A DNA stretch of 64,000 bases from Mycolicibacterium vinylchloridicum (lineage in GTDB: Bacteria > Actinomycetota > Actinomycetes > Mycobacteriales > Mycobacteriaceae), in the NCBI RefSeq assembly GCF_013404075.1, contig NZ_JACBJQ010000006.1, positions 62,001 through 126,000 on the forward strand. The letters are read 5' to 3'. Position 1 is the first letter of the stretch. The number at the start of each line of letters is the position of its first letter. Shown here in pieces: positions 25,540 to 38,439 of the stretch. The position numbers were made by a program, and so were the translations under genes. The notes under the pieces are model-generated. The model had not been told where the DNA came from, did no database searches, and was given only the letters and a program-made list of their open reading frames with translations.

Positions 25540-25570
25540 ATCCTGGCACATACCCCTATGGGTATGTCAA
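25540..25570 (-). promoter_or_regulatory. promoter of the minus-strand sulfide operon, operator inside a 19-bp spacer
   Basis: On the minus strand TTGACA (plus 25565-25570) and CAGGAT (plus 25540-25545) are separated by 19 bases. Most of the spacer is the 16-bp palindrome at 25550-25565. A bound repressor there would cover both core elements. The plus-strand promoter opposite has the same arrangement. Confidence 0.5.
25550..25565. promoter_or_regulatory. CsoR/CstR-type operator 1
   Basis: ATACCCCTATGGGTAT, a 16-bp palindrome of the ATACCCC-GGGTAT class known for CsoR-family repressors. Located in the spacer of the minus-strand sulfide-operon promoter. Confidence 0.7.
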
Positions 25571-25586
25571 GTACCCTAGGGGGTAT
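25571..25586. promoter_or_regulatory. CsoR/CstR-type operator 2
   Basis: GTACCCTAGGGGGTAT, a slightly degenerate copy of the same palindrome, 5 bp beyond operator 1 and upstream of the minus-strand -35 box. Confidence 0.6.
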
Positions 25587-25598
25587 CTTATTCCGTCC

Positions 25599-25629
25599 TT
25601 GACAATACCCCTGGAGGTATGTCTACGAT
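25599..25629 (+). promoter_or_regulatory. promoter of the rhodanese-TauE-CsoR operon, operator inside a 19-bp spacer
   Basis: TTGACA at 25599-25604 and TACGAT at 25624-25629 with 19 bases between them, mirrored by the minus-strand promoter on the other side. Operator 3 fills the spacer and operator 4 lies downstream, before the start codon at 25708. Confidence 0.5.
25605..25620. promoter_or_regulatory. CsoR/CstR-type operator 3
   Basis: ATACCCCTGGAGGTAT, directly after the TTGACA box of the plus-strand promoter. Confidence 0.7.
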
Positions 25630-25640
25630 GCCATCATTAC

Positions 25641-25656
25641 ATACCCCCTGTGGTAT
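25641..25656. promoter_or_regulatory. CsoR/CstR-type operator 4
   Basis: ATACCCCCTGTGGTAT, in the probable 5' leader or start region of the plus-strand transcript. Confidence 0.65.
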
Positions 25657-25707
25657 CTAAGCCTAGGGGCTTTCGTCACCACCGGCCTTCCGGAAGGACC
25701 CTTTCCC

Positions 25708-27475
<1,768 letters not shown>

Positions 27476-27517
27476 CAGGCTCGGATTCCCGCTCGCTCTG
27501 CGCACGATCGTGCGTAC

Positions 27518-27706
27518 TTACGAGTTGCGCTGCGCGCCTTTGCCCCTGCGGAACCAACTCTTGCGCGCGGGTGGAGCAGCCTCGCCGCTCGAATGACCAG
27601 CGCACCACTGACCGGCAGGCACGGTACGCCGGACGGCGTCGACGTGCATCCCGCAGCCCGACCAGGTCGTCTTACCGCACACGCGGCATCGGACGGCACG
27701 ACACAT
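27518..27706 (-). CDS. Cys-rich CGKT microprotein, second copy (62 aa)
   Basis: Cysteines at 2, 7, 10, 18 and 35 in the same pattern as the 49-aa protein at 22326 (C-x4-C-x2-CGKTxW-x-GCGxHVDxV-x-R-x-VP). A basic tail (WFRRGKGAQRNS) is added, which might touch nucleic acid or membrane. It follows the second CsoR-family gene on the minus strand by 28 bp and probably shares its transcript. Function unknown. Confidence 0.7.
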   Translation of the reverse strand: MCRAVRCRVCGKTTWSGCGMHVDAVRRTVPAGQWCAGHSSGEAAPPARKSWFRRGKGAQRNS

Positions 27707-27734
27707 GGGAACTCCCTTCAATTCGGACCTGGGT

Positions 27735-28653
<919 letters not shown>

Positions 28654-28657
<4 letters not shown>

Positions 28658-31614
28658 GCGACCACGCCACGCGTCCGTTCATCCCCCGCACGATCCGGGT
28701 GGCCGCGGTACCGATCATCCTGATCTGGGTAGCAATCACCGCCGCGCTCAATCTCCTTCTGCCGCAGGTCGAAACGGTCGGCAAACACAACGCCGTATCG
28801 ATGTCGCCCCAGGATGCGCCTTCGGTGATCGCTGCCAAGAAGATGGGCGCAAAGTTCGAAGAATTCACCTCGGACAGCATTGCAATGGTCGTGCTGGTGG
28901 GCAACGAGAAACTGGGCGAACCGGCACACCAGTACTACGACAACCTGATCGCAAAGTTCGAACGGGACACCAAACACGTCCAGCACGTCCACAATTTCTG
29001 GGGTGATCTGATCACGGCTGCCGGTGTCCAGAGCAGCGACGGCAAGGCCGCCTACGTCCAACTCAATCTCGCCGGCGATCAGGGCAGCACCGAGGGCAAC
29101 GAATCGGTGGAGGCAGTTCGCGACATCGTCCATGACACGCCGCCACCGCCCGGCCTGCAGGTCTACGTCACCGGGCCGGCACCGTTGACGACGGACACCC
29201 TCGAAAGCGGCGACAAGAGCATGATCAAGATGACTGTGGTCACCATGATCGTCATCACGATCATGCTGCTGCTGGTCTACCGCTCGATCAGCACCGTGCT
29301 GCTGATCCTGGCCGTTGTCGGCATCGAGATGGGATCCGCGCGCGGCGCGGTGGCCCTACTCGGGCACTTCCGACTGATCGACTTCTCGACATTCTCCGTG
29401 CCGTTGCTGACGGCACTGGCGATCGCGGCAGGCACGGATTACGCGATCTTCCTCATCGGCCGCTACCAAGAGGCGCGCCAGAACGGCGAAGACCCGGAAT
29501 CGGCGTACTACACCGCATTCCACGGCGTCGCTCACGTGATCCTCGGTTCGGGATTGACCATTGCCGGCGCCGTGCTGTGCCTGCGGTTGACGCGGTTGGC
29601 GTACTTCAAATCGTTGGCCTATCCGTCGGCGATCGGGTTGATCGTCGTCGTCGCCGCGGCGCTCACCGTGGTACCGGCGATCATGGTGGTGGCAACTCGA
29701 TTCGGTCTGTGGGAGCCGAAACGAGCGATGAAGACCAAGGGCTGGCGGCGGATCGGCACCGCCGCGATCCGCTGGCCCAAGCCGATCCTGGCGGCTTCGA
29801 CTGCGGTCATCCTGCTAGGCATCCTCGCGATGATCGGCTACAAGACGAGCTATAACGATCGCTTCTACGTGCCGGCCGACGTTCCGGCGAACGTCGGCTA
29901 CACAGCAGCCGAAAAGCACTTCAGCCCGGCCCGATTGAACCCGGACATCATGATGATCGAATCCGATCACGACATGCGCAACCCCACCGACATGATCGTG
30001 CTCGACAGGATTGCCAAGGCGCTGTTCCGGATCCGGGGCCTTGCCATGGTGCAGAGCATCACCCGCCCCTTGGGTTCGCCGATCGCGCACAGTTCGATCC
30101 CCTATCAGGTCAGCATGCAGTCGGTACCGATCACCCAGAACCTGCAGTTCCTGAAAGAGCGGGTGGGCGACATCAGCACGATGTCGGACGATCTCGGCGC
30201 CATGATCGCGTCGATGACCGAGATGCAGAACCTGATGAGCAGGTTCTCCGATGCGATGCACCGCACGGTCGACGATGCTCATGGAACGGTCAACACCGCC
30301 CACCGTACGGTCGACGACCTCAATACCATGAAGGCCTCAGTCGACCAGATGCGCGATCACCTGGCCGATTTCGACGACGCGGTGCGGCCGTTCCGCAACT
30401 ACTTCTACTGGGAACAGCACTGTTTCAACATCACGGCGTGCTGGGGGATCCGGTCGGCATTCGACGCCGTCGACGGTGTGGACGCCCTCAGCGGAAACAT
30501 GGCCACGGTGGTCGGCGACATGGACGCGATGGTGCGGGGCATGGACGGTGTGGTCAACGGCATGGACGAGATGGATACGCTGGCCCCGCAGATGGTCGCT
30601 CAGTTCGGGCCCATCATCGCGACGGCCACCACGATGCAGCAGACGCTGCAGACCATCCACAGCAGTTTCGGTGGCCTCATCAACCAGATGCAGCAGATGA
30701 CCGACACCGCGACCGCGATGGGCGAGGCCTTCGACGCTTCCAAGAGTGACGACTACTTCTACCTACCGCCGGAAGTCTTCAGCAATCCCGACTTCCAGAA
30801 AGGATTGCAGCTGTTCCTGTCACCCGACGGCAAGGCGGCGCGCCTCATCATCACCCACGACGTCGATCCAGCGACCGAGGAAGGCATTTCGACCGTCGAC
30901 GAGGAGGTCATCGCCGCGCACGAGGCCGTGAAAGGCACTTCTCTGGCCACCGCGAAGGTGTACCTGACCGGCACTGCGGCGACGTACCGGGACATCCAGT
31001 CGGGCGCGAAATACGACACCATGATCGCGGCGTTCGCCGCCCTCACCCTGATCTTCCTGGTCATGCTCGTGATCACCCGGGCCTTCATTGCGTCCCTGGT
31101 GATCGTCGGCACGATCGTGTTGTCGCTGGGTGCCGCGTTCGGTATCTCGGTGCTCGTCTTCGAACGGATCGCAGGCATCGAACTCAACTGGATCGTGCTC
31201 GCCTTCGCGGTGATCATCCTGATGGCCGTCGGCAGCGACTACAACCTGCTCCTCGTCTCCCGCTTCAAGGAGGAGATCGGTGCCGGCATCAACACCGGGA
31301 TCATCCGCTCGATGGGGAGCACCGGCAGCGTCGTGACCGCCGCCGGCCTCGTGTTCGCCTTCACCATGGGATCCATGATCTCCGGCGACCTGCTCAACGT
31401 CGGCCAGGGTGGCGCCACCATCGGTATCGGGTTGCTCGTCGACACTCTCATCGTGCGGTCGTTGATGACCCCCTCCATCGCAGCGCTTCTGGGTCCATGG
31501 TTCTGGTGGCCACTGAAGGTGCGCTCTCGCCCCGCATATCGGCCGCCGAGTGAATTCCTCCCGGAAGTTTCGTCCCCACTGGAGGGCGATGCAGTCTCAC
31601 CCGGCACCAGCTGA
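28654..31614 (+). CDS. MmpL-family RND transporter
   Basis: 986 aa. There are two RND halves: TM1 near 18, TM2-6 about 190-360 with ALAIAAGTDYAIFLIGRY (functional Asp-Tyr pair), and TM7-12 about 770-960 with AVGSDYNLLLVSRFKEE. The long extracytoplasmic loop between TM7 and TM8 is rich in Met-Asp heptads (GDMDAMVRGMDGVVNGMDEMD), a coiled-coil typical of MmpL. It exports lipids or siderophores by proton motive force. Unusual here is the setting: between sulfide-sensing regulators and a peroxiredoxin. Cargo unknown. Confidence 0.92.
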
Positions 31615-31686
31615 CATGGGCCAGCTTGGGCGCCTCGACGCCTGTGACGGACCAGACAGCTCGGGTACCTTCGATCGTCACCATTG

Positions 31687-31702
31687 ATACCCCTAGGGGT
31701 AT
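31687..31702. promoter_or_regulatory. CsoR/CstR-type operator 7 (perfect palindrome)
   Basis: ATACCCCTAGGGGTAT, an exact 16-bp palindrome 37 bp upstream of the peroxiredoxin ATG, overlapping a TTGATA box. The most symmetrical of the seven copies. Confidence 0.72.
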
Positions 31703-31738
31703 AGGCTGGTTACATCAAGTAACCAGGAGGGTTCAAAA

Positions 31739-32470
31739 ATGACAACAGCAGAGACACCCGCACCAGCAACGGTCATGCCACGCATCGGCGAACCGGCACC
31801 CGCCTTCACCGCGGTGACCACTCAGGGCGAGATCGACTTTCCTGCCGACTACGCCGGCAGGTGGGTCATCTTCTTCTCCCACCCCGCCGACTTCACTCCG
31901 GTGTGCACCAGCGAATTCATGACCTTCGCCTCGATGCAGAAAGAGTTCGCGGCTTACAACACCGCACTTGTCGGTTTGTCGGTGGACGGGCTCTACAGCC
32001 ACATCGCCTGGCTGCGCACAATCAAAGACAAGATCTCGTTCCGGGACATGAAGAACGTGGAAGTCACCTTCCCGCTCATCGAGGACGTATCGATGAGGAT
32101 CGCCGAGATGTACGGAATGATCATGCCGGGCGAGGACTCGACCAAGGCCGTACGCGCGGTCTTCGTCATCGACCCCGAGGGCAAGATCCGGACCGTCATC
32201 TACTACCCGCTGAGCCTCGGCCGCAACTTTGACGAATTGTTGCGCGTCATCAAGGCCCTGCAGACGGCCGACCACTTCGCGGTCGCCACACCGGCGGACT
32301 GGCGCCCAGGCGAGCCGGTCATCGTGCCTCCCGCCGGCTCCTGCGGCACCGCCGCGCAACGCATGAGCGAACAAAACGATGGCCTGCACTGCGAAGACTG
32401 GTTCTTCTGCACCAAAGACATCCCGGCCGACCAGATCGAGTCGGCGATCCGAGTGAAAGGCGATGCGTGA
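31739..32470 (+). CDS. peroxiredoxin (Prx6/AhpC-TSA family)
   Basis: 243 aa. The peroxidatic Cys is C56 in DFTPVCTSEF, and the Prx6-type extended C terminus holds three more cysteines (C202, C218 in HCEDW, C224 in FFC) that could act as resolving thiols. It reduces peroxides, and in this setting perhaps per- or polysulfide species. A CCAGGAGGG site precedes the ATG. Its promoter carries operator 7, placing it in the sulfide regulon. The TGA overlaps the next start. Confidence 0.9.
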   Translation: MTTAETPAPATVMPRIGEPAPAFTAVTTQGEIDFPADYAGRWVIFFSHPADFTPVCTSEFMTFASMQKEFAAYNTALVGLSVDGLYSHIAWLRTIKDKISFRDMKNVEVTFPLIEDVSMRIAEMYGMIMPGEDSTKAVRAVFVIDPEGKIRTVIYYPLSLGRNFDELLRVIKALQTADHFAVATPADWRPGEPVIVPPAGSCGTAAQRMSEQNDGLHCEDWFFCTKDIPADQIESAIRVKGDA

Positions 32471-32802
32471 TGGAGATAGTGGAAGTCGACCCGATCGGCG
32501 CGATGGCGCTTGTCGACAAGTCCGGCGCCATCCTGCTCGATGTCCGCGAGGACGATGAGTGGACCGCCGGACATGCTCCCGGCGCCGTTCATGTACGACT
32601 CGGCGACCTGGACGCGCGCAGCTTCGAGGCCGCCGTGCCGATCGTGGCGGTGTGCCGCTCGGGAGGCCGATCCAGCTCGGCGGCAAGCAGACTCGCGGCA
32701 GCCGGGCTGACTGTCTACAACCTGACCGGCGGCATGGGAGCGTGGCAACGGAGCGGACAACCGGTGATTCGCGACGACGGCGCGGCCGGCGCCGTCATCT
32801 GA
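32470..32802 (+). CDS. single-domain rhodanese sulfurtransferase
   Basis: 110 aa. LLDVREDDEWTAGHAPGA and active loop IVAVCRSGGRSS with C62. It would move sulfane sulfur between thiosulfate or persulfide and protein acceptors, in one operon with the peroxiredoxin. The ATG at 32470 shares its A with the preceding TGA; a GTG at 32467 is in frame. The gene ends in the palindrome CTGATCGGATCAG (32799-32811), which also covers the stop of the convergent DsbA-like gene. Confidence 0.9.
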   Translation: MEIVEVDPIGAMALVDKSGAILLDVREDDEWTAGHAPGAVHVRLGDLDARSFEAAVPIVAVCRSGGRSSSAASRLAAAGLTVYNLTGGMGAWQRSGQPVIRDDGAAGAVI

Positions 32803-32807
32803 TCGGA

Positions 32808-33437
32808 TCAGCCGAAGACGCGTTCGACGAACGCATCCGCACCCTGTTTCCAGGCAACGATGAAGTTGCCGACGTCGTCGCGGCTGATGGCCAGACCGGG
32901 ACAGAACCAGTCGCCGCCGTCCTCGGTGAAGAAATGCGGTGAGCCGACGACGCCGCGAGCGCGCCCCTCGTCCCAATCAGCCTGGACCGCAATAGCTGTG
33001 GCCTCCGCATCCAGGGGTGCGAGGCTAAAGCGAGCGGCTATTGAATCGATGATGTCGGGCCGCCCGATATCGAGCCCCTCTTCGAAAAGTGCAGTGCGTA
33101 GCGCCAAGCCGACCTCTTCGACCAGCACAGGATCGCCCGCGCGGTCCGCAGCAGCGGCCAGCGCATATGCGGTCATCGAGGTTTCCGGGAAAGCATCGAC
33201 GGAGAACCCCCCGAACAGGTCGGGACGCACGGACGCGCGCAGCGCCGAAATCTCGGCGGCCACGTGGTGGCGGTCAAGCGGGCTGCCGTTGATCAGCTCG
33301 AGTGGCCAGGCCCGGATGCGCATGCGCGGTTCGGTGAGGCCGCGTTCGGTGCGCCGGTCGACGAGTGTCCGCAGCCCGACGTGGGTGAATGGACACAGGA
33401 CATCGGCAAAGACCTCGACGGTGCGCATGGCCGTCAC
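32808..33437 (-). CDS. DsbA-family (FrnE/HCCA-isomerase-like) thioredoxin-fold protein
   Basis: 209 aa. It begins TVEVFADVLCPFTHVG with a single Cys (C15) where DsbA has CxxC, and keeps the cis-Pro region ARGVVGSPHFF and a C-terminal helix. The CPFT form resembles the GST-kappa / 2-hydroxychromene-2-carboxylate isomerase branch more than a disulfide oxidase. The GTG at 33437 gives a 4-bp GTGA overlap with the upstream gene; an ATG at 33428 is also possible. Substrate unknown. Confidence 0.82.
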   Translation of the reverse strand: MTAMRTVEVFADVLCPFTHVGLRTLVDRRTERGLTEPRMRIRAWPLELINGSPLDRHHVAAEISALRASVRPDLFGGFSVDAFPETSMTAYALAAAADRAGDPVLVEEVGLALRTALFEEGLDIGRPDIIDSIAARFSLAPLDAEATAIAVQADWDEGRARGVVGSPHFFTEDGGDWFCPGLAISRDDVGNFIVAWKQGADAFVERVFG

Positions 33438-33802
33438 GACGACCGACTTTCAGCGGCATCAGCGAACTCGCAGAACGCCGTGTAGGCACGGGCACCGTAG
33501 ATCGTCGCCGGGCCCCCGTGCATCATGATGCTGACCCCGATGACCTCGGCCGCCTCCTGCCTGGTGGCACCCGCGCGTACTGCGGCACGCGCATGCGAGG
33601 CGATGCATCCATCGCAACCCTGGACGACTCCGATCACCATCGCGATCAGTTCCTTGGTCTTCGCCGCGACCGCACCCTCGCCCATCGCCGCCCGACTCAG
33701 CGCGCCGAACCCCTCGTATACCTCGGGAATCATCTGCCGCAAGGCCCGATGCTGCGGGTTCAGCTCGGCGAGCACATCAGAATGGCGATCATGTTCAGTC
33801 AT
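33434..33802 (-). CDS. carboxymuconolactone decarboxylase / AhpD-like protein
   Basis: 122 aa. The motif QGCDGCIASH (C63, C66, H70) is the AhpD peroxidase/thiol-relay site, in a helical CMD fold (KTKELIAMVIG before it). It may serve as an alkylhydroperoxidase-type reductant. Translationally coupled to the DsbA-like gene, so the pair probably acts together. The ATG at 33802 was chosen over a longer frame. No ATACCCC operator is seen in its promoter. Confidence 0.87.
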   Translation of the reverse strand: MTEHDRHSDVLAELNPQHRALRQMIPEVYEGFGALSRAAMGEGAVAAKTKELIAMVIGVVQGCDGCIASHARAAVRAGATRQEAAEVIGVSIMMHGGPATIYGARAYTAFCEFADAAESRSS

Positions 33803-33948
33803 GGCCGAAACATATGCCACGGGAATGCCGTAGAGCAGAGACTTTCGGCCCCGGTGTGGTTTGAAATGGACGCCATTGTTCGGGGACCAAAGACGATGCC
33901 GGCGCCCCAGACATCTGAGGCGCCGGCACCGGCAATGCACAGCGAAAT

Positions 33949-36123
<2,175 letters not shown>

Positions 36124-36424
36124 CTGACTTTCCTCTTCCACCCAAGATGCCCACGTCTGAGGTGCGGGCATGTGACCGGCCCACGCTAGGTCGCGTTTAT
36201 GCCAAACTCGTTACGCCCGCGTCAACGCCAGAATGCGGGGCTAGCCGGGAAGAAGTTCCCGCAAACTCAAATTTGGCAAACAATTGCGAATTTCTAAGCG
36301 CGTCTCTGCATGTAAATACATGAAAATGCATCAAAAATTTAATGTGTCATTTCTAGCCAGCAAGGATCTATGAGTCGTATAACCATGGTTACGGAGGTCT
36401 TGGATTCAACTTTTTGGGGGCACT
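36124..36424. other. AT-rich intergenic region between GSIII and a secreted-type protein gene
   Basis: About 300 bp with no supported gene; 36260-36400 is clearly AT-rich for this genome. It holds the divergent promoters. The most notable element is the perfect 12-bp palindrome TAACCATGGTTA at 36380-36391, 34 bp before the ATG at 36425. Confidence 0.5.
36380..36391. promoter_or_regulatory. 12-bp palindrome TAACCATGGTTA
   Basis: Exact self-complementary sequence in the promoter zone of the gene at 36425. Possible operator; no cognate regulator is recognised. Confidence 0.35.
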
Positions 36425-37381
36425 ATGTTCGGTTCATCTGTTGTCGCACCCGTTGCGGTATGCACCGTCATCGCGGCGAGCGCACCGACACTCAATCCCG
36501 TTGATTCGCCGATGTTCTCGCCGGCCGCCACACGAACGAGCACGGTCCAGCTCACGAGTGTGGCCGGTGCCGACTGGAGTAAATCCTCACTGGCCTCGGC
36601 AGCTGCCGTCTCCAGCGGAGAGGTACCCTTCGGCCTGCCCCAGATCCTGGCGATCATGACCGCGCTGGCCGCGTTCAATCCAGACTCTGCGGCAACGATG
36701 CAGTTCATCAACACGGCATTGCTCGACCAACTGTCACAAGGCGTCCCGCTGGGCGAGGCAATGGTCAACGTCAGCCTGCTGCTGTCCCCACCGGTCGGCG
36801 ACGGTTCCGGCTCGCCGGTCGCGCCGATTCTGGACCAGATCGGCCCGATGATCGCGTTGGCGCCCACCGTGATCGGCGGCGCGATGACCGTTCTCGCAGC
36901 CATTCCCGAGGCCGTGATACCGGTGGTGGGGGCGGTGGTGGTAGCCGTCTTCAACGCCGCAGCCGCAGCGGGTTCGGAGCGATTCGGTGCCGTCGTCGAG
37001 GCCGGCCTCTACGACGTGATGGCTGCCGCAGGCAAGGGAATAGCCACGATGGTCAACGTGGTCCAATCGGTGCTGCAGTACATCGCTTCCGTGGCGACCG
37101 GCGGATCTGCCTCGAGTATCGCGGCCCCAGTCGCGGCCGAGCGCGTCCGCGCCCTGGGCGGTGCCCAGGCATCCGACAAGGCGGTCAAGAAGGATGCGAG
37201 CACGACGCGCGTAACCGCCTCCGCCACACGGGCGTCCGGCGTCGCAGGCCCTCGTCCGAGGCACCCGGCTTCTCACCGGGCCACGGTCGGCAGCAGTCGA
37301 TCCACCAGTTCGGCTCAGGCGGCCGCCACGCGCGCCGCCCACCCGGCCGGCACCAAAGGCATTGCCAAGTCGGCCCGGTGA
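36425..37381 (+). CDS. hypothetical Ala-rich, probably exported mycobacterial protein
   Basis: 318 aa. I do not recognise a family. The N terminus is hydrophobic (SSVVAPVAVCTVIAASAP) but lacks a basic n-region, so secretion is uncertain. The centre has long hydrophobic helices (MIALAPTVIGGAMTVLAAIPEAVIPVVG is one such area). The last 80 residues are a low-complexity Ser/Ala/Arg tail ending KGIAKSAR. Two other putatively exported proteins here end alike (55319, 61194). GC-rich and typical of mycobacterial codon use. ATG preceded by a G-rich GGGGGCACT. Confidence 0.6.
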   Translation: MFGSSVVAPVAVCTVIAASAPTLNPVDSPMFSPAATRTSTVQLTSVAGADWSKSSLASAAAVSSGEVPFGLPQILAIMTALAAFNPDSAATMQFINTALLDQLSQGVPLGEAMVNVSLLLSPPVGDGSGSPVAPILDQIGPMIALAPTVIGGAMTVLAAIPEAVIPVVGAVVVAVFNAAAAAGSERFGAVVEAGLYDVMAAAGKGIATMVNVVQSVLQYIASVATGGSASSIAAPVAAERVRALGGAQASDKAVKKDASTTRVTASATRASGVAGPRPRHPASHRATVGSSRSTSSAQAAATRAAHPAGTKGIAKSAR

Positions 37382-37400
37382 ATTCGCGTCAAGGACACCA

Positions 37401-38339
37401 TCAGGTGTAAGCAGACTCATTCCAGAAGCGGTCGACCCGGGCAGCGATATCGATGTCGGTGGCCACCGCGACCAGCGCTGCCGCGACGATGGAGGCCGGG
37501 GCGCGATCGAGCACGACCAGTCCGATCGCCGGACTAGGTCCGTGCTTGACCATCGGCCGGGCGGTAAACCCCTGCGGCACACCGAGTTGCGGCAGCCACG
37601 CGGTGGAAGCGATGGTAGCCCGTCGCGAATGCGTCAGGTGCGCGTACAGCGCGTCCACCGAATCCGCCTCCACCGCAGAGCGGTAATTGATGCCCTCGGC
37701 CGCCATGTTGGCATCCAGAATGCGGCGATTGCGCATCGTGGTCGTCAGCACGCACAGCTCCAACTCGGCGGCATCGGCCCAAGCCACCTCCGGCCGGTCC
37801 ATCGCCGGAGCATCGGCGGCCGCCACCAGAACGTAGCGCTCCCGGTACAACTCGACCGACCGCGTGCCGGGCAGCGCTTCGTCATCCAGATAGGTCAGCC
37901 CCGCGTCGATCTCGAAATCAGCCAGTCGCCTGGCGATCTCCCGCGACGACAACGCCTCGATGCGCACCGACGCCGCGGGGTTGCGAGACAGGAACTCCGC
38001 GGTGATGAACGGGCTCGCGGGCACCGCCGTCGGAATCGCACCCAGCCTTGCGGTGACCGTCAGTCGCCCCTGCATCCGCTCGAGGTCGGCGAACATCTCG
38101 TCACGTTCGGCGATGATGCGCTGCGCCCATGCCACGACCCGCTGGCCCTCTTCGGTGAACCCCTCGAAACGACGGCCGCGTTGCACGATCACGATGCCCA
38201 GGTCGCGTTCCAGTCTGCGGATCGCGACCGAGAGCGTCGGCTGGCTGATGTGGCAGCGCGCGGCCGCGCGGCCGAAGTGGCGCTCAGCGGCGAGCGCCAA
38301 CAGGTAGTCCAGATGCTGCAGCAGCACGTCGTTCGCCAT
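37401..38339 (-). CDS. LysR-family transcriptional regulator
   Basis: 312 aa. Helix-turn-helix RHFGRAAARCHISQPTLSVAIRRLERDLG (cut here at family positions 20-48), followed by a two-lobe effector domain (RLGAIPTAVP onward). It is divergent from fdhF with a 100-bp gap, so control of the formate dehydrogenase genes is likely. The ATG at 38339 (MANDVLLQHLDYL) is the family start. Effector unknown. Confidence 0.9.
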   Translation of the reverse strand: MANDVLLQHLDYLLALAAERHFGRAAARCHISQPTLSVAIRRLERDLGIVIVQRGRRFEGFTEEGQRVVAWAQRIIAERDEMFADLERMQGRLTVTARLGAIPTAVPASPFITAEFLSRNPAASVRIEALSSREIARRLADFEIDAGLTYLDDEALPGTRSVELYRERYVLVAAADAPAMDRPEVAWADAAELELCVLTTTMRNRRILDANMAAEGINYRSAVEADSVDALYAHLTHSRRATIASTAWLPQLGVPQGFTARPMVKHGPSPAIGLVVLDRAPASIVAAALVAVATDIDIAARVDRFWNESAYT

Positions 38340-38427
38340 CGACCGACGATAGCCGTGGGCTATCACCGCATGTCAAATACCGATTACCAACCCCTGGTAT
38401 CTGGTGTGGGCGGCCGATTCCGAGGTT

Positions 38428-38433
38428 TAGATT
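38428..38433 (+). promoter_or_regulatory. -10 box TAGATT of fdhF
   Basis: TAGATT ends six bases before the fdhF ATG, the spacing of leaderless mycobacterial starts. The following GGAGA could instead act as a weak ribosome site, so both readings are open. Confidence 0.4.
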
Positions 38434-38439
38434 GGAGAC

